From JAKIVR01 sp035933635 (GTDB lineage: Archaea; Thermoplasmatota; Thermoplasmata; Lutacidiplasmatales; UBA184): DNA of 64,000 bases. Location of the stretch: the NCBI GenBank assembly GCA_035933635.1, contig DASYYY010000021.1:310001-374000 (forward strand), given 5' to 3'. Shown in pieces: positions 17,305-26,400 of the stretch. The notes beneath the pieces are model-generated. The model did not search any database. It was given only the letters and a program-made list of their open reading frames with translations, and was not told the origin of the DNA. The position numbers were made by a program, and so were the translations under genes. The first letter of the stretch is position 1, and every line of letters starts with the position of its first letter.

Positions 17305-18447
17305 CTACCGCCGCCAATTCAGGCCGTTGAACAACCACGTCCCGGAGTCGACGCTGACCGGCGCATACGGGGTCGATGCCCCGCCGAACATGACGATCCG
17401 ATGGGCACGGGTGTCGAAGGCTGCGGACGCCCCGTCCCGGCCCGATGGGGAATGCGCGGGTGCGAGCTGCGTCCAGTTACCTGCATGGAACGTCCACGTG
17501 TCGCCCCAAAGGGTCTGGCTGTTGTCGTCACGGCCGCCGAACAGCACGATCTCGCCCAGCGCCTTGTCGTAAACCATGCTCGGCGCCACGCGGACCCCCG
17601 GGGCGACGGTCGCATTGACGTGGGTCCAGTTGCCCCGGAAGTAGGTCCAGGTGTCGTTGGCGTCCCCGAAGGAAAGGCCGCCGAACAGAACGACGTAGCC
17701 GTCGGAGGCGTCGTAGGCCATCCCCGCGGCCCTCCGCGGTGGGGGCGATACGGCCGGGTGGACGTGCTTCCAGTGTCCGTGGACGAAAATCCAGGTGTCG
17801 TTCAGGAGTTTCCCGGCCGGGTCGTTGCCCCCGAACAGCACGAAGTAGTGGTCCCGCGCGTCGTAGACCATGCTCGCCCCGAATCGGGCCGAAGGCCCGT
17901 AGTGGAGGCCCAGCGGAGTCCAGTTCCCGCCGGAGAACTTCCAGGTGTCCCCGAAGGTGGTGACGGGATTGTTCCCGCCGAACAGGAGCACGTATCCGGC
18001 GACCGGGTCGTACGCGATGGACGCAGAGCCTCGGACGGGGGGTGATACGGGCGGGAAAAGTTGGGTCCAGGTCCCGTTCCGGAAGGCCCACGTATCGTTG
18101 AGCAGGGCGCTGCGGTTGCCGCCACCGAACAGCAGGGAGTAGCCGTCCTTGGCATCATAGACCATCGCTCCGCTCCAGCGAGCACTCGGGTGGGTCGCCG
18201 TCAGCATTCCGGTCGGGGGCGGGCTTGCGCCCGCCGTGGGAGCACCCAACACCGCGAGCAGTCCGCTCGAGACCGTGAGCACGAGCAGCGCGATCGAGGA
18301 GGACCGGATCCACCACGACTCCGTTGCCCATCCGCGGGCGGCGGTCCGCATGGGTACGGATGCGACCGTGCCGGTCGCGATCGCCGGTCGCTTCCACCGA
18401 GGTTCGCGTTGCCGACGCTGTGCCTCGGTCGTCCGAACTTCCGCCAT
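17305..18447 (-). CDS. Kelch-repeat secreted/anchored protein 2
   Basis: A 380-residue paralogue with a basic N-terminus, a hydrophobic segment (SSIALLVLTVSSGLLAVLG) and six Kelch repeats with the core VLFGGxxxxxxLNDTWxFxxGxWT. It differs from protein 1 by a longer basic N-terminal part before the membrane segment. The start is ATG 18447; a GTG at 18462 overlaps the stop of the upstream Kelch gene in TAGTG and would add five residues. The pairing of stop and start shows that Kelch 3 and Kelch 2 form one operon. Confidence 0.84.
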   Translation of the reverse strand: MAEVRTTEAQRRQREPRWKRPAIATGTVASVPMRTAARGWATESWWIRSSSIALLVLTVSSGLLAVLGAPTAGASPPPTGMLTATHPSARWSGAMVYDAKDGYSLLFGGGNRSALLNDTWAFRNGTWTQLFPPVSPPVRGSASIAYDPVAGYVLLFGGNNPVTTFGDTWKFSGGNWTPLGLHYGPSARFGASMVYDARDHYFVLFGGNDPAGKLLNDTWIFVHGHWKHVHPAVSPPPRRAAGMAYDASDGYVVLFGGLSFGDANDTWTYFRGNWTHVNATVAPGVRVAPSMVYDKALGEIVLFGGRDDNSQTLWGDTWTFHAGNWTQLAPAHSPSGRDGASAAFDTRAHRIVMFGGASTPYAPVSVDSGTWLFNGLNWRR

Positions 18448-18461
18448 CGTACGATTCCGCA

Positions 18462-19550
18462 CTAGCGTCGCCAGTCCCCGCCGCTGAAGAACCAGGTGTC
18501 GCCGTAAGTCTTCACCGGGGTACCGGCGTTGGCCCCCCCGCCGAAGATTACGATCGAGTGGAGGTTCGGGTCGAAGCTCATCGCCTCGCCTTGGCGGGCC
18601 GGCGGGGAGCTCAGGGGGGCAAGCTCGGTCCAGCTCCCTGCGTGGAACGTCCACGTGTCACCCCAGACGGTCTGGTCGTTGTCGTTGCGCCCACCGAACA
18701 TCAGAATGGCGTGCAGGGCCGGGTCGTAGGCCATTCCCGGGTCCACCCGGACTCCCGGGACGACGGCGGGGGAGACGGCGCTCCAGCCGCCCCCGACGAA
18801 CGTCCAGGTGTCGTCCGCGTCGGAGTAGGAGAGGCCGCCGAACAAGACCACGTAGTCATCGGTCGCATCGAAGGCCATCCCGGCGGCACGGCGGGGTGGA
18901 GGAGCAACGACGGGGTTGAGCTGCTTCCAATGCCCCCCGCGGAAGATCCAGGTGTCGTTGAGCAACTGGGAGGTGGACTGCCCGCCGAAGAGAACGATGT
19001 AGTTGTCCTTCGCGTCGTAGGCCATCGTCGCGCCATACCGTGCTGACGGGCCGCCGCTCGAATGGACGGGCTTCCAAGTTCCCCCCGAGAACTTCCAGGT
19101 ATCGGCGAAGATGCTCACGCTGTCGGTCCCTCCGAACAGGAGGACGTAGCCCCCGTGCGGGTCGTACGTCAGCGCTTCCCCGCCTCGTGCCGAGGGCGAG
19201 ACGGGCGGGTGGAGCTGGGTCCAGATCCCGCGGTGGAACGTCCAGGTCTCGCCCGTGGTATGCGTGGCGTTCCCGCCACCAAACATCACGTCGTAGCCGT
19301 CCTTGGCGTCGTAGACCATCGGCGCGTTCCACCGGGGAGAAGGGAGGACCGTCGGCGGCCGCGTCGCCACGCCGGCCGCTCGACTCGCTACGGCCGGGGC
19401 CGAACCGACCACGACCGCGAACAACCCGCCCGCAAGGAGCAGGACGATGACCATCACGCTCAGCGGGCGCTTCCAAAACGATGGCCTCGGTGCGGTCGAG
19501 CCCGCGGGACCGTTCATGGGTGCGCCCCCCGAGTCGACACTGGTGCTCAA
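18462..19550 (-). CDS. Kelch-repeat secreted/anchored protein 3
   Basis: The third paralogue has up to 362 residues: a hydrophobic stretch PLSVMVIVLLLAGGLFAVVV near residues 30-50 and six Kelch repeats. In the fifth repeat it shares with both neighbours the unusual insert FGGRxDNxQTVWxDTWTFHAG, evidence of recent tandem duplication. The start is TTG 19550, about 25 bp after a possible TATA element (GTACTAGG, about 19573-19580); ATG 19517 is the alternative and keeps the membrane segment. It is the first gene of the Kelch 3-2 operon, divergent from the thermosome gene. Confidence 0.83.
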   Translation of the reverse strand: MSTSVDSGGAPMNGPAGSTAPRPSFWKRPLSVMVIVLLLAGGLFAVVVGSAPAVASRAAGVATRPPTVLPSPRWNAPMVYDAKDGYDVMFGGGNATHTTGETWTFHRGIWTQLHPPVSPSARGGEALTYDPHGGYVLLFGGTDSVSIFADTWKFSGGTWKPVHSSGGPSARYGATMAYDAKDNYIVLFGGQSTSQLLNDTWIFRGGHWKQLNPVVAPPPRRAAGMAFDATDDYVVLFGGLSYSDADDTWTFVGGGWSAVSPAVVPGVRVDPGMAYDPALHAILMFGGRNDNDQTVWGDTWTFHAGSWTELAPLSSPPARQGEAMSFDPNLHSIVIFGGGANAGTPVKTYGDTWFFSGGDWRR

Positions 19551-19688
19551 AGACCTTCGGAGGAGGCACCATCCTAGTACTCGGGGGCCGGAGCGGCTCG
19601 CCCTCCTCGGTGCATGCCACGGGCGCCCGAAGTCGGGTCGGACCCGGCCCGCCGAACTCCGGTGCTCGGACGTCGGGACTTCGACGAG

Positions 19689-19755
19689 TTATTAAATACA
19701 ACCAGAAACTTACCGAAGTTGAACCCCGAGTGGATACTCGGGAGGAATACAGAAG
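19689..19755 (+). promoter_or_regulatory. Thermosome promoter and hairpin leader
   Basis: An AT-rich TATA box (TTATTAAATA, 19689-19698) stands about 25 bp before a probable start site near 19720. The short leader holds a perfect 7-bp hairpin, CCCGAGT (19725-19731), loop GGAT, ACTCGGG (19736-19742). The Shine-Dalgarno GGAGG (19741-19745) begins inside the 3' arm, 10 nt before the ATG, so two of its five bases are paired when the hairpin is closed. Confidence 0.7.
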
Positions 19756-21423
19756 ATGCTGACGGGACAGACGCCGATTCTGGTGCTGAAGGAAGGGACG
19801 AAGCGGGAGAAGGGCCGGGGGGCGCTGTCGAACAACATCGCCGCCGCCAAGGCGATCGCGGACGCCGTGCGCTCGACGCTCGGCCCGCGCGGGCTGGACA
19901 AGATGCTCGTCGATTCGATGGGCGACGTCGTCGTCACGAACGACGGGGTCACCATCCTCAAGGAGATGGACGTCGAGCATCCGGCCGCCAAGATGCTGGT
20001 CGAGGTCGCCAAGACCCAGGACCAGGAAGCCGGGGACGGGACCACCACCGCCGTCGTCCTCGCCGGCGAGCTCCTCAAGCGTGCCGAGGGGCTCATCGAG
20101 CAGAACATCCATCCGACGATCATCTCCCAGGGGTACCGCCTGGCCGCCCAGAAGGCGCTCGAGGTGCTCGGGACGATCAGCCAGCCGGTCAAGATCGACG
20201 ACATCGAGACGCTCAAGCGGATCGGCTACACCGCGATGGCCTCGAAGTCGGTCAACTTCAACCGCGAGCTGCTCGCGGACATCTCGGTCAAGGCCGTCAG
20301 CGCCGTCGCCGAGAAGGAGCCCAGCGGGAAGTACTACGTCGACCTCGACAACATCCAGCTGATCAAGAAGCAGGGCGGCTCGCTCGCCGACACCCAGCTC
20401 ATCGAGGGCGTCATCGTGGATAAGGAGAAGGTCCACTCCGGGATGCCGACGCGGGTCGAGCACCCGAAGATCGCGCTGTTGGACGCCGCGCTCGAGATCA
20501 AGAAGACCGAGATCGACGCCAAGATCGAGATCAACGACCCCAACCAGCTCAACGCCTTCCTCCAGGAGGAGGAGAACATGCTGCGCAAGATGGTCGAGAC
20601 GGTCAAGAAGAGCGGCGCGAACGTTGTCCTCTGCCAGAAGGGGATCGACGACCTCGCCCAGCACTTCCTCGCCAAGGAGGGCATCTACGGCGTCCGGCGC
20701 GTCAAGAAGTCGGACATGGAAAAGCTCGCCAAGGCCACGGGCGCGAACATCGTCTCCAAGGTCAGCGAGCTCACCGCCGACGACGTCGGCTCCGCCGGCC
20801 TGGTCGAGGAGCGCAAGATCGGAGAGGACGCGCTCACGTTCGTCACGGGGGCCAAGAACGCCAAGGCGGTCTCGATCCTGATCCGCGGCGGCACCGAGCA
20901 CGTGCTCGACGAGATCGAGCGGTCGATCGACGACGCGCTCAACGTGGTCGCGGTGGCCGTCGAGGACGGCAAGATCGTCTTCGGGGGCGGCTCGGCCGCG
21001 AGCGAGATCGCGATGGCGCTGCGCGACGAGGCGGCCAAGGTCGGCGGCCGCGAGCAGATCGCCTTCGAGAGCTTCGCCGAGGCGCTCGAGACGGTCCCGC
21101 GCACGCTCGCCGAGAACGCCGGCATGGACCCGATCGACATCCTGATCGAGCTGCGCAAGTCGCACAAGAACGGCCAGAAGTACGCGGGGGTCAACATCCA
21201 CGCGGGCAAGGTCGGCGACATGAACGAGCTCCACGTCATCGAGCCGATCCGGGTCGGGCGCCAGGCGATCCAGTCCGCGACCGACGCCGCGGTAATGATC
21301 CTGCGGATCGACGACGTCATCGCGTCCAAGACGACCTCCCCGCCCTCGGGCGGGGGCCCCGGTGGCCCCGGCGGCATGGGTGGCATGGGCGGGATGGGCG
21401 GCGGCGACTTCGGCGAGGACTGA
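19756..21423 (+). CDS. Thermosome subunit (group II chaperonin)
   Basis: A 555-residue subunit of the archaeal double-ring chaperonin, which folds cytosolic proteins in an ATP-driven cycle with a built-in lid. The equatorial ATP site shows TLGPRGLDKMLVD, NDGVTILKEMD and GDGTTTAVVLAGEL. The apical domain covers about residues 215-370, and GGGSAASEIA with the final equatorial part follows. The C-terminus ends in a Gly/Met-rich tail (GGPGGMGGMGG) and DFGED, typical of thermosomes. The ATG at 19756 has a good GGAGG upstream. It is a single gene; no second subunit is in the window. Confidence 0.97.
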   Translation: MLTGQTPILVLKEGTKREKGRGALSNNIAAAKAIADAVRSTLGPRGLDKMLVDSMGDVVVTNDGVTILKEMDVEHPAAKMLVEVAKTQDQEAGDGTTTAVVLAGELLKRAEGLIEQNIHPTIISQGYRLAAQKALEVLGTISQPVKIDDIETLKRIGYTAMASKSVNFNRELLADISVKAVSAVAEKEPSGKYYVDLDNIQLIKKQGGSLADTQLIEGVIVDKEKVHSGMPTRVEHPKIALLDAALEIKKTEIDAKIEINDPNQLNAFLQEEENMLRKMVETVKKSGANVVLCQKGIDDLAQHFLAKEGIYGVRRVKKSDMEKLAKATGANIVSKVSELTADDVGSAGLVEERKIGEDALTFVTGAKNAKAVSILIRGGTEHVLDEIERSIDDALNVVAVAVEDGKIVFGGGSAASEIAMALRDEAAKVGGREQIAFESFAEALETVPRTLAENAGMDPIDILIELRKSHKNGQKYAGVNIHAGKVGDMNELHVIEPIRVGRQAIQSATDAAVMILRIDDVIASKTTSPPSGGGPGGPGGMGGMGGMGGGDFGED

Positions 21424-21496
21424 AGTCGACGCGCCCCGGCCGATCGAACCTTTTCCCCCGACCCCTCGGGTCCACCCCGAGGGGTTCCTCCAGTTT

Positions 21497-22075
21497 TCAA
21501 CGACGCGCGGGAGTCCGCGCCTTATCGAGCCGGAGGATCGATCGCGCCACCTTGGCGAACGCGCGTCCACGATGCGAAACGCGGTTCTTCTCCGAGCGGG
21601 TTCGCTCGGCGAGGGTCCTCCGTTCGCCGCGGGGGATGAAGATCGGGTCGTAGCCGAACCCGTGTCGCCCCCGGGGTCGCGGTGCGATCGTGCCCTTCAC
21701 CTCGCCCGTGCATAACCAGACCTGGGACCCGCTCCGGACCCCCGCTACCGTCCGGAAAGTGGCTCGGCGGTCTCGGCCCGCGACGAGGCGCAGTACCCCC
21801 GCGAGCCCGATCGTGCGGTACGCATACGCCGAATAGACTCCGGGGAAGCCGCCCAGGCCGCGGAGGAACACCCCCGAATCGTCGACGACGACGTACCCGG
21901 CCCTGCGAGGCACCGCGCCGAGCTTCTCTCGGACGACCTCCTCGAGCGACTCGGCCTGGGGCTCGCGAAGCCTCAACGAGATGTGCCGGACGGCCAGTCC
22001 GTAGGATTCGAGGACCGCCCGGATCTCGTCGTACTTGTGCGGGTTGGAGGTCACGACGGTGACCGGCCGGGACAT
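21497..22075 (-). CDS. XTP/dITP diphosphatase (RdgB/HAM1 family)
   Basis: A 192-residue nucleotide pyrophosphatase that removes deaminated purine nucleotides (ITP, XTP, dITP) from the pool. The N-terminal VTSNPHKYDEI is the substrate-binding loop (family SNxxK), VVDDSGVFLRGLGGFPGVYSA holds the catalytic Asp region, and HGFGYDPIFIPRG is the C-terminal signature. It has the usual size for the archaeal family. It lies just after the nitroreductase gene on the same strand (4 bp apart), so it is probably the second gene of that operon. Confidence 0.93.
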   Translation of the reverse strand: MSRPVTVVTSNPHKYDEIRAVLESYGLAVRHISLRLREPQAESLEEVVREKLGAVPRRAGYVVVDDSGVFLRGLGGFPGVYSAYAYRTIGLAGVLRLVAGRDRRATFRTVAGVRSGSQVWLCTGEVKGTIAPRPRGRHGFGYDPIFIPRGERRTLAERTRSEKNRVSHRGRAFAKVARSILRLDKARTPARR

Positions 22076-22079
22076 CCCG

Positions 22080-22619
22080 CTACCAGGCGTAGTGGTTGTA
22101 GGCGATGATCTCGTTGACGCTCTTGCGTCCCTCGCTCACCGCGCCGCCGTTCGATCCGTTGTTCTCCGCGGGGTATCCGATCGGGATGATCGCGAGGGGA
22201 TGCACACCCTCCGGTATGCCGAGCACCGAGCGGACCTTCTCCTCGTGAAAGTCCATGATCCATGCGCTGCCGAGCCCTTCGGAGGTGGCCGCGAGACGCA
22301 TCTGGTGGACGGCGACGGCCACGTCGAGCGGGTAGGCCGAGATGTACCCACCGACGGTCAGCGGGACGTCCTCCTCGACGGCGAGCGCCACGACGGCGAC
22401 GGGGGCTTCCACGAGCGCCTTGCCCTTCGGGCACGCTTGCGCGAGGAGCCGGCGCCGCTCATCGTCCTGCACGACGATGAACCGCCACGGTTGCATGTTG
22501 TTCTGCGACGGCGCCAACCGTGCCGCCGCGAGCACGGCTTTGAGCTTCTCGTCGGGGATGGGGCGGGGCAAGTAGTGTTGGACCGGGCGGTAGGCCCGCA
22601 GCGTTTCGTTGAAATCCAT
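22080..22619 (-). CDS. Nitroreductase-family flavoprotein
   Basis: A 179-residue FMN-dependent oxidoreductase. Signatures are the N-terminal FNETLRAYRPVQHYLPRPIPDEKL, the FMN loop LAPSQNNMQPWRFIVV, and the LGSAWI segment near the dimer interface. Substrates are not predictable; NAD(P)H-driven reduction of quinones, nitro compounds or flavin-like cofactors is typical. A TATA-like GATTTATC (about 22629-22637 on the other strand) sits close to the ATG, fitting a leaderless message. It heads an operon with the XTP pyrophosphatase. Confidence 0.9.
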   Translation of the reverse strand: MDFNETLRAYRPVQHYLPRPIPDEKLKAVLAAARLAPSQNNMQPWRFIVVQDDERRRLLAQACPKGKALVEAPVAVVALAVEEDVPLTVGGYISAYPLDVAVAVHQMRLAATSEGLGSAWIMDFHEEKVRSVLGIPEGVHPLAIIPIGYPAENNGSNGGAVSEGRKSVNEIIAYNHYAW

Positions 22620-22887
22620 TACAAATCCGGCGATAAATCTGGGGGACTAGGCTGACACGGGGCTCAGCCCCGCGGGGTCGAAGAGGCGCATCTGAACGTA
22701 CCCACGGGGGCCCTCGATTAAAAAGGGTTCGGTCCCTCGAGGCGCGACGCGGTTCGTGTCCCGACTGCCGGGGCCCGCGGTGGCAGCGGGAGGTCGGCCC
22801 ACCCCTGCACAACCCCGCCAAGGGAGTTAGGACCGAGGGTGCTCGCTCAAGAGGGGGGAGGGCCGGTTGACACCCAGGTGAAAGCCG
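22620..22887. other. 268-bp intergenic region with promoter elements
   Basis: It carries the leftward nitroreductase promoter at its left end. Further right, ATTAAAAAG (about 22717-22725) is a candidate rightward TATA box, bracketed by two copies of CCCTCGA about 20 bp apart. The stretch to the ATG at 22888 is about 140 nt after the expected start site, so the small membrane gene may have a long leader. No known RNA family is recognised there. Confidence 0.4.
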
Positions 22888-23292
22888 ATGTTCGGTCGGT
22901 CGCTGGCCACCGTCCTCGGATTGATCGGAGGGATACTGGTCATCCTCGGCGGGGTGGTCGAGTTTCTGATGGCGGTCGCCGGGGGATTCTCGGGCGGTTC
23001 GTTCGCCCAAGTGTGGGGCGTGCTCGTGCCGATGCTGCTCGCGGGCACGCTCGGCCTTTTCATCCTCCTGAGCTCGCGTCCGCGGATCTGGTGGTGGCCA
23101 GGTCGACGGATGTTCAACAGCATCGTGCTGATCTTCCTCGGTGTGCTGGCGTGGGTCCTGATTGCCGGCTCGGTGCTGGTCGAGTTCGGTGCGGTCTTCG
23201 CCATCCTCGCGGGCGTGGTCCTTCCGCTGGAGGGGCTGGTGGCCGGCGCGTTCGGTCGGGGATCGTGGCTCTTTCGTCGTCGATGGTTCTGA
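22888..23292 (+). CDS. Four-helix membrane protein of unknown function
   Basis: A 134-residue hydrophobic protein with four predicted membrane segments: about residues 7-30, 43-62, 76-97 and 100-121. A basic loop (SSRPRIWWWPGRRMF) lies between helices 2 and 3, and a basic tail (RGSWLFRRRWF) ends the protein, both likely cytoplasmic. No family is recognised. GTGAAAG precedes the ATG at 22888. It is alone between the nitroreductase operon and the smc leader. Confidence 0.6.
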   Translation: MFGRSLATVLGLIGGILVILGGVVEFLMAVAGGFSGGSFAQVWGVLVPMLLAGTLGLFILLSSRPRIWWWPGRRMFNSIVLIFLGVLAWVLIAGSVLVEFGAVFAILAGVVLPLEGLVAGAFGRGSWLFRRRWF

Positions 23293-23327
23293 CGGAACGC
23301 AGGTTCGCACCCTGTCCGGACCAACCG

Positions 23328-23436
23328 CTAAATAGGGATTGTGGCAGACAGAGGGTATGCGTCCCGCTGACGTCTGTCTGACAAACAGGCGCGGACCGTA
23401 AGGTCCGTTCGGCCGGCGGGAAGAGAGGACGGACCG
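23328..23436 (+). promoter_or_regulatory. smc: smc promoter and structured leader
   Basis: CTAAATAG (23328-23335) is the TATA candidate, which predicts initiation near 23356. An 8-bp inverted repeat, CAGACAGA (23345-23352) and TCTGTCTG (23373-23380), straddles that point. Downstream, CGGACC (23392-23397), tetraloop GTAA and GGTCCG (23402-23407) form a perfect GNRA-capped hairpin. A second CGGACC at 23430-23435, immediately before the ATG, can pair with the same GGTCCG, so two mutually exclusive hairpins are possible. Confidence 0.55.
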
Positions 23437-26400
23437 ATGCACCTCAAGCGCCTGAAGGTCAGGAACTTCAAGTCCTTCGCCGGAGCGACCGAGATCCCCT
23501 TCCAGCCGGGATTCACCGGGGTCGCCGGGCCCAACGGGATGGGCAAATCGAACATCTCCGACGCGATCCTGTTCGTCCTGGGACCGACCAGCTCCAAAGC
23601 CCTCCGCGCCGACCGGCTGACCCACCTGTTCTTCAACGGCGGGTCGTCCAAGAAACCCGCCACCGAATGCGAGGTCTCCCTCGTGTTCGACAACTCCGAC
23701 CGGCTCCTCCCGTCGGACAACGACGAGGTGGAGATCACCCGGTACGTCAAGCTCGCCCCGTCGGACCCCGACGGCTACTATTCGTACTTCTACATCAACG
23801 GCCGACGGAGCACGCAGGGGGAGATCGACAGCGTCCTCTCCCACGCGCGGCTGAGCGGCGATGGCTACAACCTCGTCCAGCAAGGCGACGTCAACCGCAT
23901 CGTATCCATGGGCCCGATCCCGCGCCGCGGGCTCGTCGAGCGGCTCGCCGGGATCAGCCAGTACGACGACGACCTGGCTCGGGCCCAGAGCAAGCGCACC
24001 GACCTCGAGGGGAACCTGGCCCAGATCCAGACCCTGCTGGGCGAGATCCGCTCCCACCTCCAATCGCTGGAGTCCCAGCGGACCCAGGCCATCCAATACA
24101 AGCAGCTTCAGGACGAGAAGCGCCGCAACGAGGCTCGCCTGGCCCGCGCCGACCTGCTGCTCGCCCGTCACGAGGTCGAGAGCGGACAGGCGCTCCTCGC
24201 CAAGGTCACCGCCGAGATCGGCGAGCTCCAGAAGGAGGCCACGCGGCTCGAGGCCGAGCGCGACCGGCTCGACGGTGAGATCCAGGCAGCGGAGAAGGAG
24301 ATCGCCGCCCGGGCCGGGCCCGCCGGGCAGAAGTTCAGCGCGGACCTGAACGAGAAGCGCGTCGCCTTCGGTCGGCTCGACCAGAACTACAGCAATGTCA
24401 AGGACGACCTCGAACAGGTCGTCGAGAAGCTCACCGCCCTCGCGGCGGACCTCAAGTCGTCCCGCTCGACCGTCTCCGGACTCGAACGGCAGGAGAAGGA
24501 GCTCGCCGCCCGCCTCAAGGAGATCGAGCAGGCGGTCCGCAAATCCGGCGAGTCGGTCAAGGAGGCTGCGAGCGGCGCGGAGAAGTCCCAGGGCAAGCTC
24601 TCCGATCTGCGCCAGAAGGTCCTCGTCCAGGAGCGGGTCGTCGAGAAGCGCACCGGCGAATGGAAGGACGCATCGCAGGCACTGGAAGGCGCCCGCGCGA
24701 CCCTGTCGGCCTCCGAGCACACCACCGCCGTCGCGGAGGAGGACGAGAGGACACGCGAGCTCGAGCTGCGCGACCTCGAGCTCCGGGTACGCGAGAGCCG
24801 CCCGACCACTCCTAAGGGTGGCAGGGCCTCGAGCGACCTCCAACAGGAGCTCTTCCAGCTCAAGGCCCGGGAGAAGAACCTCCACGAGCGCACTTCGGCG
24901 CTCTCGGGTGAGGTCCTCGAGCTCAATCGGCGGTACATGGCCCTCGACGCTCGCCTAAAGGCGCGCGCGGATTCGAACCCCCGCGCGGGCTCGGCGGCGG
25001 CGGTCGACTATCTGCTTTCGCTCCGCAACCTGGGCAAGATCAGCGGCATCCGCGGGACCGTCGAGGAGCTGGCGCGATTCGACGCCGAGCACCACACCGC
25101 GATCACCGTGGCCGCCGGGAACCGGTTCCAGTCCCTCGTCGTCGAGACCGACCAGGTGGCCGAGGAGTGCATCCAGCTGCTCCGTCAGGAGAAGCGCGGG
25201 CGCGCCACGTTCCTCCCGTTGAACAAGATGCTCGCGGGCCGGCCTCGCGGCAAGTCGCTCATCGTTGCGCAGTCCTCCGGAGCTGTCGGATTCGCCGTCG
25301 ACCTCGTCAAGTTCGATGAGGCGCTCCGCCCGGCGTTCTGGTACGTTCTCGGTGAGACCGTCGTGATGAAGGACCTCGCCCGCGCCCGCGAACAAATGGG
25401 TGGGGTGCGACTCGTTACCTTGGGCGGGGAGCTCATCGAGGCGACCGGCGCCATCACGGGCGGCTTCCTCGAGACGGGGGAGAAGGCCCGGGGCGGCGAC
25501 AACGCCCTCGAGCTGCGCCGGGTCGGTGAGGAGCTCCGTCGCAAAAGCGAGGAGGAGTCCGCCGCGCGCACCGAGCTCGACACGCTCCAGAACCAGCTTC
25601 GCGAGCTCGCCGAGGAACTGGCCAAACGCTCCGGTCAGGCCCAGGCCCAAGGCTCGGCCGTCAAGCTCCTGGAAGTCGAGCTCGCTGCGGCCAAGGACCG
25701 GCTGAAAGAGGCCCGAGACCGCGTCGGCGCCGCGCACAAGGCCGTCGACGCCGCGACCCAGGCGCTCGAAGCGGCCCAGAAGAAGGTGACCGCCCTCGAG
25801 ACGAGCCTGACGGAAGCAAAGGCAGCGCTGTCGGGCCTCAACGAGGAGTATTTCCAGCAGCTGCCGGGCTCGATCTCGTCGAAGTTCCGATCCCTCCAAG
25901 AAGCGAGCGAGAAGGCCGCGCGCGAACAGCTCGAGGCCGCGAGCCAGCTCGAATCGATCCGGGCCCAGCTCACTGCCGCCCGGGCCCAGCTGGCCGAGCG
26001 CGAGAGCTCGCTCCGGGCCCTCGAGGCCGACCGCGCCGCTGCGGACAAACAGCTCGCCACGCTCGACAAGCAGCGCGCCGCGGCCCAAGAGGAGCTCGAG
26101 AAGCTCAAGGGTCTCGAGGCCGAGCAGCTCAAGGCGGTCCAGGGTCAGACCGAGGCCAAGCGTCGTCTCGAGACCCAGCGCATCCAACTGATCGAGGGGC
26201 TCGCCCGAACCTCCGAGACCCTGCGTACCCGGCGGGCGATGGAGCAGACCGAGGAGGTCCACCTCGCCACCGCCCAGCGCAAGGTCGCCGAAATGGAGGA
26301 GGCCGTCAAGGCGTTCCCCGAGGAGGCCGCGGAGGAGCCGACCGTTCCCCTGGACGAGCTCCGTCGTTCCATCCAGACCCTCACCGCCCAGCTCGAGGCC

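Larger units (their letters stand above)
15993..19550 (-). repeat. Tandem array of three Kelch-repeat genes
   Basis: Three same-strand paralogues in a row encode eighteen propeller blades in total. They share blade order, the fifth-blade DNxQT insert and the signal/anchor plus propeller layout, which points to gene duplication in place. DNA-level repeats within and between the genes (for example the codons for VLFGG) are expected to promote recombination here. Confidence 0.8.

Noticed and set aside
18856..21570. 904-codon open frame antisense to the thermosome gene
   Set aside because: The frame is long only because GC-rich codons of the real gene avoid stops on the other strand. It is Asp/Leu/Arg-repetitive and matches no family, while the thermosome is certain.
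22459..24885. 808-codon open frame antisense to smc and nitroreductase
   Set aside because: It is a shadow of the smc N-terminal half and crosses the smc promoter and the small membrane gene.
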